This document shows positions 58,466-64,000 of a stretch of DNA of 64,000 nt, piece by piece. This DNA is from Chloroflexota bacterium (GTDB taxonomy: Bacteria; Chloroflexota; Anaerolineae; Anaerolineales; VGOW01): the NCBI GenBank assembly GCA_016197225.1, contig JACPWC010000080.1, positions 20,551 through 84,550 on the forward strand, given 5' to 3'. Position 1 is the first letter of the stretch. Each line of letters starts with the position of its first letter. The notes under the pieces are model-generated. The model made no database searches, was not told the origin of the DNA, and saw nothing but the letters and a program-made list of their open reading frames with translations. The position numbers were made by a program, and so were the translations under genes.

Positions 58466-59812
58466 CTATCTCCCGGCAATCGTTTGAGCCGCCGCCTCTG
58501 CCGCAACTTCGGGCGTGGCCTGGCCGCTGAGGACGGATTGCACGGCCAGGGTGATGGGCGGGCCAAGCACGCCGAGCAAGGTTGAGGAGGGCAAAGGCTG
58601 GGCGGCAGTGACGGCTTCCCCGGCGATGGCGCGCAAGGCGGGGTCGGGCCACTGAGTCAGCGCCGCTCCCCGAGTCGGCAAGAGTTGAGCCTCCAGAGTC
58701 CACGCACTCAGGTTGTCGGGCGCAGTGAGCCAGCGCATCAATTCAAGCGCCATGCTTTGCCGCGTCGGGTCGGCGGCCACCAAAGCGTAGTTCCACTGGC
58801 TGGCAAAGGTGAGGCTGTTGCCTTCGCGTGTGGGCAGGAGCGTGTAGCCGGTGGCCGCCACGCGATCTCTCTCCGCAAAATAGGTGCTGGCGTAAGCCGC
58901 CGCCGAGGTCGCCCGGCTCTCGCGATAGGCCAGCCAGGTGTCGGCGGTGTTGACCGACTCCAGCGATCCAATTGAAAGCAAATCGTTGACTTGCAAAAAC
59001 TGATAGTAGGTCAGCACCTGAGCCAGTACGGTTGAGTTGATGGCCGGCTTGCCAGTCTCGTCGGTGAGCGAGCCGCCGAGGGCCACATATTGTTGCAACG
59101 TCACCAGCGCCGTTGGATCGTTGAGTGGAAGCCAGATCGGGCCAGCGCCAGTGTTGAGGTCCACCCAGGCCAGCGGCGGCGTGACGTAGACATTGGTGGA
59201 GTAGGCCAGCCCCAACGCGTCGGCGGCAAAGGGCAACCCCAGCAGTTGATTGTCAATGCGGGCCGCCTGCAACGCAAACGGATAAAAGTCCGCTAGCTCC
59301 GCTTCGCCAAAGTGCTCGGTGAGTGTCTGCAAAAAGGGCGCGGCGTTCGTCAGCGTCGGCCCATCGGCCACAATCACATCCGGGCTAATGCCCGGCGCCG
59401 ATTGCAGAGTCGTTTGCAACGAGTCGAGCAGGCCGCCCTGCCCTGTCAGTTTTTTCGCTCGCACTTCAATTTGCCAGCCAGGGTGAGAGTCTTCAAACGC
59501 TTGCAGTTGCGTGAGCAATTGTCGGCCTGCCGCGTCGTCATTCGTCGGCGCAAGTTGCGGCGGAAACCACAGGCGCAAGGTTTGGGTGGCCGGGGCGACC
59601 GGCGTTTGCGGCAGAGGCGATTTGTTGGGTTCGGGGCTTGCCGCCGTCGTGGCTGTCGGTTCAGCCGTCACTGCCGTGGGCGGCGAAGTGGCCGGCGCAG
59701 GGCCGGGTTGAAACGAACAGGCGGCGAGAATGAAAATGCACAATGCACAATTCGCAATGCTCAACGCAATTGTGAACTGTGAATTGTTAATTGTGAATTG
59801 GCGGCATTTCAT
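58466..59812 (-). CDS. ABC transporter solute-binding lipoprotein (family 1 type)
   Basis: 448 residues from ATG 59812. Lipoprotein signal MKCRQFTINNSQ followed by a hydrophobic run and lipobox LAAC at about residue 31; then a Pro/Ala/Thr linker to about 75. The mature part resembles extracellular solute-binding family 1: TQTLRLWFPPQLAP, AFEDSHPGWQIEVRAKKLTG, VIVADGPTLTNAAPFL, LLGLPFAADALGLAYSTNVY. Sugar or oligosaccharide binding is the usual role. No permease or ATPase gene is adjacent. The signal peptide is encoded by a short dispersed repeat. Transcription probably starts at the ATG. Confidence 0.87.
   Translation of the reverse strand: MKCRQFTINNSQFTIALSIANCALCIFILAACSFQPGPAPATSPPTAVTAEPTATTAASPEPNKSPLPQTPVAPATQTLRLWFPPQLAPTNDDAAGRQLLTQLQAFEDSHPGWQIEVRAKKLTGQGGLLDSLQTTLQSAPGISPDVIVADGPTLTNAAPFLQTLTEHFGEAELADFYPFALQAARIDNQLLGLPFAADALGLAYSTNVYVTPPLAWVDLNTGAGPIWLPLNDPTALVTLQQYVALGGSLTDETGKPAINSTVLAQVLTYYQFLQVNDLLSIGSLESVNTADTWLAYRESRATSAAAYASTYFAERDRVAATGYTLLPTREGNSLTFASQWNYALVAADPTRQSMALELMRWLTAPDNLSAWTLEAQLLPTRGAALTQWPDPALRAIAGEAVTAAQPLPSSTLLGVLGPPITLAVQSVLSGQATPEVAAEAAAQTIAGR
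59737..59806. repeat. CAATTCACAATTAAC-type repeat coding a signal peptide
   Basis: On the minus strand CAATTCACAATTAACAATTC, ACAGTTCACAATTGCG, and then GCGAATTGTGCATTGTGCAT form a direct and inverted repeat array. It encodes RQFTINNSQFTI and the following IANCALCIF of the lipoprotein signal. Confidence 0.65.
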
Positions 59813-59818
59813 CTTTCG

Positions 59819-59824
59819 ATTATA
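59819..59824 (-). promoter_or_regulatory. -10 box of a probable leaderless lipoprotein gene
   Basis: On the minus strand TATAAT lies six bases before the ATG at 59812, leaving no room for a ribosome-binding site. Confidence 0.5.
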
Positions 59825-59883
59825 ACCCGCCGACTCAAACCCAATTTGACACACCCTTCCGCGTAAGCTACGATCAGCCAACG

Positions 59884-61119
59884 ATGGACGAAGCCTGGAC
59901 GGTGAGCGCCCTCAACCACTACATTCGCGCAGCTCTGGAAACCGACTACCGGCTGAAAGACCTGGTCGTCGTCGGCGAAATTTCCAACCTCTCGCGGCCT
60001 GCCTCCGGCCACCTCTACTTCACCCTCAAAGACTCAGCCGCCGCCGTTCGTTGCGTGATGTGGAAGGCGCAGGCCGCCCGCCTGCTCTACCGCCCGCGCG
60101 ACGGCGACCGTGCCCAAGTGCATGGCGCGGTTGGCGTGTACGAAGCCGCCGGCCAGTATCAACTCTACGCCGACTGGATTCAAGCCGAGGGCCAGGGCGA
60201 CCTCTTCCGCCAGTTCACCGCCCTCAAAGCCAAACTTGAAGCCGAAGGCCTCTTCGACCCAAACCGCAAACGTTCCATCCCAAGCCAGCCACATCGCTTA
60301 GCCATCGTCACCTCGCCCACCGGCGCCGCCCTGCGCGACATGCTCAACGTCATCCGCCGCCGCTGGCCCGCCCTCGAAGTCATTCTGTGTCCGACCCCGG
60401 TTCAGGGCGACGATGCCCCGCCGCAAATTGTGGACGCCCTCTCTGCCGCTAACTCAATCAAGCCTGAAGTGATCATCGTCGCTCGCGGCGGCGGCTCCAT
60501 CGAAGACCTGTGGGCCTTCAACGACGAAGACGTCGTTCGGGCCATCGCCGCCTCTAAAGCGCCCGTCATCTCCGGCGTGGGCCACGAAACCGACTTCACC
60601 CTGGCCGACTTCGCCGCCGACCTGCGCGCGCCCACGCCTTCTGCCGCTGCCGAGTTGGCAACACCCAACCGCCTCGACCTGCTGGCCGACCTTCGCGGCC
60701 AGACCGAACGGCTGGCTGGCGCGTTGCAAAGCCTCGCGCGCGCGCGCCGCTGGGCGCTGGCCGAACGAACAGCCGCCCTGCGCGGACTCTCGCCGCGCGC
60801 CCAACTTGCCAACTCGCGCCAGCGATTGGATGATCTGACTCTGCGCTCACTCTCGGCCACTCGCCATGCGCTGGAAATCAGCCGCCACCGCGCCGGCGGC
60901 CTGACCCAGCGTTTGGCCGCCCTCAGCCCGCTGGCCATCCTCCAGCGCGGCTACGCCGTCGTCACCCGCGCCAACACCGCCCACGTCATCCGCTCCGCCG
61001 CCGAAGTCCAACCCGGCGACCCGCTCGACGTGCGCGTGAGTCAAGGAAAATTCACGGCCAGCGTTGATTCACCACAAAGGCACGAAGACCGGAAGATTCA
61101 CGAAGGAAAGAAGAAATGA
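59884..61119 (+). CDS. xseA: Exodeoxyribonuclease VII large subunit
   Basis: 411 residues. N-terminal OB fold (about 5-100): TVSALNHYIRAALETDYRLKD, VVGEISNLSRPASGHLYFTLKD. Catalytic domain: LAIVTSPTGAALRDMLNVIRRR, EVIIVARGGGSIEDLWAFND, APVISGVGHETDFTLADFAADLRAPTPSAAAEL-type block at about 240-262. Then a coiled-coil part and a terminal LAILQRGYAVVT. Exo VII degrades single-stranded DNA. The last 16 residues (SPQRHEDRKIHEGKKK) are encoded by the left inverted repeat of the GxxExxY cassette, so the native C terminus has been replaced or extended. The stop overlaps the next ATG. Confidence 0.95.
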   Translation: MDEAWTVSALNHYIRAALETDYRLKDLVVVGEISNLSRPASGHLYFTLKDSAAAVRCVMWKAQAARLLYRPRDGDRAQVHGAVGVYEAAGQYQLYADWIQAEGQGDLFRQFTALKAKLEAEGLFDPNRKRSIPSQPHRLAIVTSPTGAALRDMLNVIRRRWPALEVILCPTPVQGDDAPPQIVDALSAANSIKPEVIIVARGGGSIEDLWAFNDEDVVRAIAASKAPVISGVGHETDFTLADFAADLRAPTPSAAAELATPNRLDLLADLRGQTERLAGALQSLARARRWALAERTAALRGLSPRAQLANSRQRLDDLTLRSLSATRHALEISRHRAGGLTQRLAALSPLAILQRGYAVVTRANTAHVIRSAAEVQPGDPLDVRVSQGKFTASVDSPQRHEDRKIHEGKKK

Positions 61120-61560
61120 TGAGATCAAATCATCCGCCCCTTTCAGTTCGCGAAGAGGAAATCGCGACCGCCATCGTAAACAGTGCCTTTGAAGTGCATA
61201 AAGCGCTTGGGCCGGGCTTGCTTGAGCATGTTTACGAAGTCTGCTTTTGCCATGAACTAAAGAAACGAAACTGGACTTACGTCCGGCAGGTAGCATTGCC
61301 GATCGTTTACGACGGCATTACCTTCAACGATGCCCTTCGCCTTGATGTGCTGGTCGAAGACTTGGTGATCTGCGAACTCAAAGCTGTTGAAACAATGCTC
61401 CCCGTTTATGAGGCCCAACTCTTGAGCCAATTAAAATTGAGCGGCAAGCGACTCGGCTTCCTCATTAACTTCAACGTGCCGCTGATCAAACACGGCATCA
61501 AACGCATCATCCTATAAAAACTCTTCGTGCAACTTCGCACCTTCGTGCCTTCGTGGTGAA
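61068..61560. mobile_element. Candidate mobile cassette: 20-base inverted repeats around an intact GxxExxY gene
   Basis: TTCACCACAAAGGCACGAAG (61068-61087) and CTTCGTGCCTTCGTGGTGAA (61541-61560) are inverted copies with one mismatch; more CACGAAG/CTTCGTG units lie just inside. The cassette holds only the GxxExxY gene and separates xseA from xseB, which are usually adjacent. Repeat family is that of the solo palindromes at 30373 and 36681. Confidence 0.7.
61116..61517 (+). CDS. GxxExxY protein (PD-(D/E)XK nuclease superfamily)
   Basis: 133 residues. Signature GPGLLEHVYE (GxxExxY-type) at about residues 31-40, after VNSAFEVHKAL. The putative nuclease core is LRLDVLVEDLVICELKAVE (Asp...Glu-x-Lys, PD-(D/E)XK pattern), followed by AQLLSQLKLSGKRLGFLINF. 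This is the PDDEXK_3 family, found in many copies in some environmental genomes; its biological role is not established as far as I know. The ATG overlaps the xseA stop by four bases. The gene is enclosed by inverted repeats and so looks like cargo or the motor of a small mobile element. Confidence 0.9.
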   Translation: MMRSNHPPLSVREEEIATAIVNSAFEVHKALGPGLLEHVYEVCFCHELKKRNWTYVRQVALPIVYDGITFNDALRLDVLVEDLVICELKAVETMLPVYEAQLLSQLKLSGKRLGFLINFNVPLIKHGIKRIIL

Positions 61561-61566
61561 TTCACT

Positions 61567-61818
61567 ATGCCCAAAAAAACCTCTGCTCCGCCAAATGAAC
61601 TAAGCTTTGAAAAAGCGTTCGCCGAACTGGAAGCCATCGTCGCCAAACTGGAGTCGGGCCAACTGTCGCTCGACGAGGCGCTGGCCTGGTTCGAGCGCGG
61701 GCAGGCGCTGGCCGCCCAGTGCAGTAGCTTGCTCGACGCCGCCGAACTCAAAGTAAAACAATTGTCGCCCGGCGGCGATCTGGAAGACATCGAACCCTTC
61801 GGCGCTGAGGAAAGCTGA
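61567..61818 (+). CDS. xseB: Exodeoxyribonuclease VII small subunit
   Basis: 83 residues with the family blocks LSFEKAFAELEAIVAKLESG and LSLDEALAWFERGQALAAQCSSLLDAAELKVKQL-type helix pair at residues 36-69. XseB binds the long helical part of XseA in the exonuclease VII complex. It starts six bases after the right inverted repeat of the GxxExxY cassette, so its original link to xseA has been interrupted; it may be expressed by read-through or from within the cassette. Confidence 0.94.
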   Translation: MPKKTSAPPNELSFEKAFAELEAIVAKLESGQLSLDEALAWFERGQALAAQCSSLLDAAELKVKQLSPGGDLEDIEPFGAEES

Positions 61819-61820
61819 CC

Positions 61821-62288
61821 GTGCCCCAACTCGCCGCCCTGTTCCAAAATGATCCGCTACTCGCCGCTGTGGCCGCCTGGAGTCTCGCCCAAATTATCAA
61901 AGTCCCGCTCGACTATCTGTTCACTCGCGAGTTCAATTGGCATCTGCTTCTCAGCGCCGGCGGCATGCCCAGTTCGCACGCCGCCCTGGTCGCCGGGCTG
62001 GCCTGGACGATGGGCCTTGAATACGGTTTCGACTCGGCGGTCTTCGCCATTGCCGCCGTCTTTTCCATGATCGTCATTTACGACGCCACCGGCGTGCGCC
62101 GCGCCGCCGGAGAACACGCCCGAGTCATCAACCGCATGATCGAAGACCTGGCCACCGGCCACCCTCTCAAAGAAGAGGAACTCAAAGAACTGCTCGGCCA
62201 CACCCCGCGTCAGGTGCTGGCCGGCACCATCTTCGGCATTGTCGTCGGCTCCGCCGCCTGGTGGTGGCTCAAAAATTACACCGCCTAA
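61821..62288 (+). CDS. DUF212/divergent PAP2-family membrane protein
   Basis: 155 residues from GTG 61821, two bases after the xseB stop. Four membrane segments; conserved LIKVPLDYL-like start (AQIIKVPLDYLF), SAGGMPSSHAALVAGLAWT, VIYDATGVRRAAGEHARVIN, and GHTPRQVLAGTIFGIVVG. The GMPSSH and RxxGxH elements resemble PAP2 phosphatase motifs, hence the family name divergent PAP2. It may act on a membrane lipid phosphate, but activity is unproven for the family. Confidence 0.9.
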   Translation: MPQLAALFQNDPLLAAVAAWSLAQIIKVPLDYLFTREFNWHLLLSAGGMPSSHAALVAGLAWTMGLEYGFDSAVFAIAAVFSMIVIYDATGVRRAAGEHARVINRMIEDLATGHPLKEEELKELLGHTPRQVLAGTIFGIVVGSAAWWWLKNYTA

Positions 62289-62319
62289 AAGAAAATCCCA
62301 AATCTCAAGCGAAGCGCCC

Positions 62320-62346
62320 AATTCTCTAATCTCTAATCTCCAACTT
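62320..62346. repeat. TCTAATCTCCAA repeat between genes
   Basis: ATTCTCTAATCTCTAATCTC then CAACTT directly precedes the ATG at 62349; same family as 56207-56238. No ribosome-binding site is visible in it. Confidence 0.5.
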
Positions 62347-62348
62347 CC

Positions 62349-63590
62349 ATGTCTTCCCTACCTCCTAACTACAGCCTCGGCACTCACGCCATTCATGCTG
62401 GTGAAGAAGCCAACGCTCATCGCGCTCACGTCGGCCCCATCTACCTCTCGTCCACCTTCACCTTTCCCGATGTCGAAACCGGCGAAGCCATCATGGGCGG
62501 GAAAGAGCCGGGCTACTCATACTCGCGCACGACCAACCCCACTGTCCAACAACTGGCCGAGAAGTATGCCCTGCTTGAAGGCATTGACCTGTTGAGAGGC
62601 AAACCGGAACGCCCGCTCGAAACTGTCGTCAGGGCCACACCGTTTGCCTCCGGCATGGCCGCCATTTCCAGCGGCGTGCTGGGCCGCCTGCGCGCCGGCG
62701 AAACTCTGCTGGCCCAAAGCTCGCTCTACAACATCGCCTTCAGCCTTTTCACCGAAGTTCTGCCCCGCTTCAATGTCGAAGTTGTCTGGGTCGAAGAGGC
62801 GTCGCCCGAAAGCTGGGAGCGGGCGCTCAAAGCCCATCCCAGAACCTCGCTACTCTACATCGAAACGCCGTCCAACCCGGTCATGCGAGTGCAAGACATC
62901 GCCGCCCTCGCCGACCTGGCTCACCATCACGACGCGTGGCTGATGGCCGACAACACCTTTGCCACACCTTACTGCCAGCGCCCGCTCGACCTCGGCGCTG
63001 ACCTCGTCGCCCACTCGACCACCAAATATCTTTCCGGTCACGGCACGCACTTGGGCGGCGCCCTGGTCAGCCCGCATCTCGACTTCATGACGAAGGACGT
63101 CGCCGACATGCTCAAGAACTTTGGCGGCGTCCCCAGCCCCATGGATTGCTGGCTGGGCATTCTGGGCCTGAAAACGTTCGCCCTGCGGATGGAACGACAT
63201 TGCCTCAATGCGATGACGATCGCTCATTATTTGGATGGCCACCCCAAAGTCGCCGCCGTGAATTATCCGGGGCTGGACTCTCACCCCGACCAAGCCACTG
63301 CCCGCAAGCAAATGATCGGCGGCTTTGGCGGTATGATGAGCTTTGAGCTGAAGGGCGGCGCTCCGGCGGCCCGGGTCATGTTGAACGCTTTGCGTATCCC
63401 CGCCATCGCCACCAGTTTGGGAACGGTTGGCTCGCTCATTCAACTCTCGGCCACTATGAACTACGCCGCCTTCCCGCCCGAAACCCGCGCCCGCCTCAAC
63501 GTCGCCGACGGCCTCATCCGCTTCTCGGTTGGCATCGAAGACGCGGCGGATATTTTGGACGATCTTGATCAAGCGTTAGCAAAATGCTGA
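62349..63590 (+). CDS. Cys/Met-metabolism PLP-dependent enzyme
   Basis: 413 residues. Trans-sulfuration family: THAIHAGEEANAHRAHVGPI, SYSRTTNPTVQQLAEK, FASGMAAISSGVLG, IETPSNPVMRVQDI, the PLP lysine in HSTTKYLSGHGTHLGGAL, and SLGTVGSLIQLSATM near the C terminus. Cystathionine gamma-synthase, gamma-lyase, O-acetylhomoserine sulfhydrylase and methionine gamma-lyase share this pattern and cannot be told apart here. A short insertion after YALLEGIDL (RGKPERPLETVVR) is unusual. Length is typical. Confidence 0.92.
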   Translation: MSSLPPNYSLGTHAIHAGEEANAHRAHVGPIYLSSTFTFPDVETGEAIMGGKEPGYSYSRTTNPTVQQLAEKYALLEGIDLLRGKPERPLETVVRATPFASGMAAISSGVLGRLRAGETLLAQSSLYNIAFSLFTEVLPRFNVEVVWVEEASPESWERALKAHPRTSLLYIETPSNPVMRVQDIAALADLAHHHDAWLMADNTFATPYCQRPLDLGADLVAHSTTKYLSGHGTHLGGALVSPHLDFMTKDVADMLKNFGGVPSPMDCWLGILGLKTFALRMERHCLNAMTIAHYLDGHPKVAAVNYPGLDSHPDQATARKQMIGGFGGMMSFELKGGAPAARVMLNALRIPAIATSLGTVGSLIQLSATMNYAAFPPETRARLNVADGLIRFSVGIEDAADILDDLDQALAKC

Positions 63591-63643
63591 AAGCAAACAC
63601 CCTTTACCTTTGACGTTTTACGTTTTGTATTTCGCGCCTATTC

Positions 63644-63958
63644 ATGTACAAACTCACCATCCTCTTCCGCCACCCCGCCGACCTGGGCAAGTTCGAAGAA
63701 ATCTGGCCAGACTTCGTCCACTTCGCCGAAGCCATGCCCGGCGTCCTGCGTGTGGAAGTCAGCTCCAGCCTCACCAGCCCCGAAGGCCCCAGCGAGTTCT
63801 ACAAGATTCACGAGTTCTACTTCGACAACAAGGCGGCCATGGACAAGGCCATGATGTCCGAGAAGGGCGTGCGGGCCGGGAACGTTTTGCAAGTGTTGGA
63901 ACTTCAAATTTTTTTAAATAAAAATGTTAAATTATTCTATAATTGTGCAAGTACATAA
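63644..63958 (+). CDS. EthD-like small protein, C terminus disrupted
   Basis: 104 residues as read. Residues 1-85 fit a dimeric alpha-beta barrel EthD-type protein: MYKLTILFRHPADLGKFEEI, FAEAMPGVLRVEVSSSLTSP, FYKIHEFYFDNKAAMDKAM and SEKGVRAGNVLQ. After that the frame runs into very AT-rich DNA and ends in LQIFLNKNVKLFYNCAST, unlike the family's usual end. The break is at about 63895-63905. The gene is therefore truncated by a recent junction or by an assembly fault. Role of the family is unclear; many are monooxygenase-like or degradation accessory proteins. Confidence 0.65.
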   Translation: MYKLTILFRHPADLGKFEEIWPDFVHFAEAMPGVLRVEVSSSLTSPEGPSEFYKIHEFYFDNKAAMDKAMMSEKGVRAGNVLQVLELQIFLNKNVKLFYNCAST

Positions 63959-64000
63959 ACGTATTAAAATTCATTTTTAATCAAAAAAAAGAAGTCTAGA
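63905..64000. other. Abrupt AT-rich tract at the window end
   Basis: From about 63905 to the last base the sequence is dominated by A and T (poly-T and poly-A runs, TTAAATAAAAATG), in sharp contrast to the rest of the window. No gene or repeat of the window is recognisable in it. Confidence 0.8.

Overview
The window is chromosomal DNA of a GC-rich (roughly 58-60 % by eye) bacterium, most likely a member of Chloroflexota (Anaerolineae or a relative). The pointers are a riboflavin-transporter pair of the RibXY type under an FMN riboswitch, a glucosylglycerate operon, many MoxR/VWA/DUF58-type genes, and a very large load of short palindromic repeats. No rRNA, tRNA, CRISPR array or complete transposase was seen. 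The taxonomic call is inference from gene content only.

Layout. 1-16941 (minus strand): a modular type I polyketide cluster, transcribed right to left: thiolase-like protein, asparagine-synthetase-like protein, type II thioesterase, Sfp-type phosphopantetheinyl transferase, a KS-AT-(broken DH)-KR-ACP module, a fully reducing KS-AT-DH-ER-KR-ACP module, and the start of a third PKS that runs off the left edge. 17019-18947: an RtcB RNA ligase interrupted by a 167-residue mini-intein. 18988-24183 (minus): a tightly overlapped operon of receiver protein, GT4 glycosyltransferase, universal-stress/GpgS fusion and GH63 hydrolase, fitting glucosylglycerate turnover. 24324-29274 (minus): RarA, a low-GC HNH nuclease with an AbrB-type small protein, SufE, and a GAF-GAF-HD-GYP protein. 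29425-34096 (plus): MoxR, DUF58 and transglutaminase genes.

34230-36675: a consensus promoter, an FMN riboswitch with a giant P6 loop, terminators, then ribX and ribY. 36742-39341 (minus): DM13 lipoprotein, response regulator and histidine kinase. 39616-40641: a fatty acid desaturase. 40779-53027 (plus): MoxR ATPase, cyclase/AAA/TPR regulator, an unknown protein, a proline-racemase-family enzyme, a metallopeptidase/VWA protein, a 195-residue unknown protein, an ANL (PaaK/CapK-like) adenylating enzyme and a NadR-like nucleotidyltransferase. 53069-54436 (minus): DEAD-box helicase. 54563-58461 (plus): radical SAM protein, a second copy of the 195-residue/ANL pair, and an esterase. 58466-59812 (minus): a solute-binding lipoprotein. 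59884-63958 (plus): xseA, a GxxExxY nuclease gene, xseB, a DUF212 gene, a trans-sulfuration PLP enzyme and a broken EthD-like gene that ends in abruptly AT-rich DNA.

The most unusual feature is the repeat landscape. At least six families of imperfect palindromes occupy intergenic gaps. Two GxxExxY genes (one intact, one truncated) are each bounded by inverted repeats of these same families, one of them splitting xseA from xseB. Related palindromes sit in frame inside coding sequences (both PKSs, a glycosyltransferase, one ANL paralogue but not the other), supply a stop codon, a C-terminal tail and a signal peptide, and swell the P6 loop of the riboswitch. Together they look like an active palindromic-element system resembling in concept the protein-coding palindromes of Rickettsia, possibly linked to GxxExxY nucleases. 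That link is inference.
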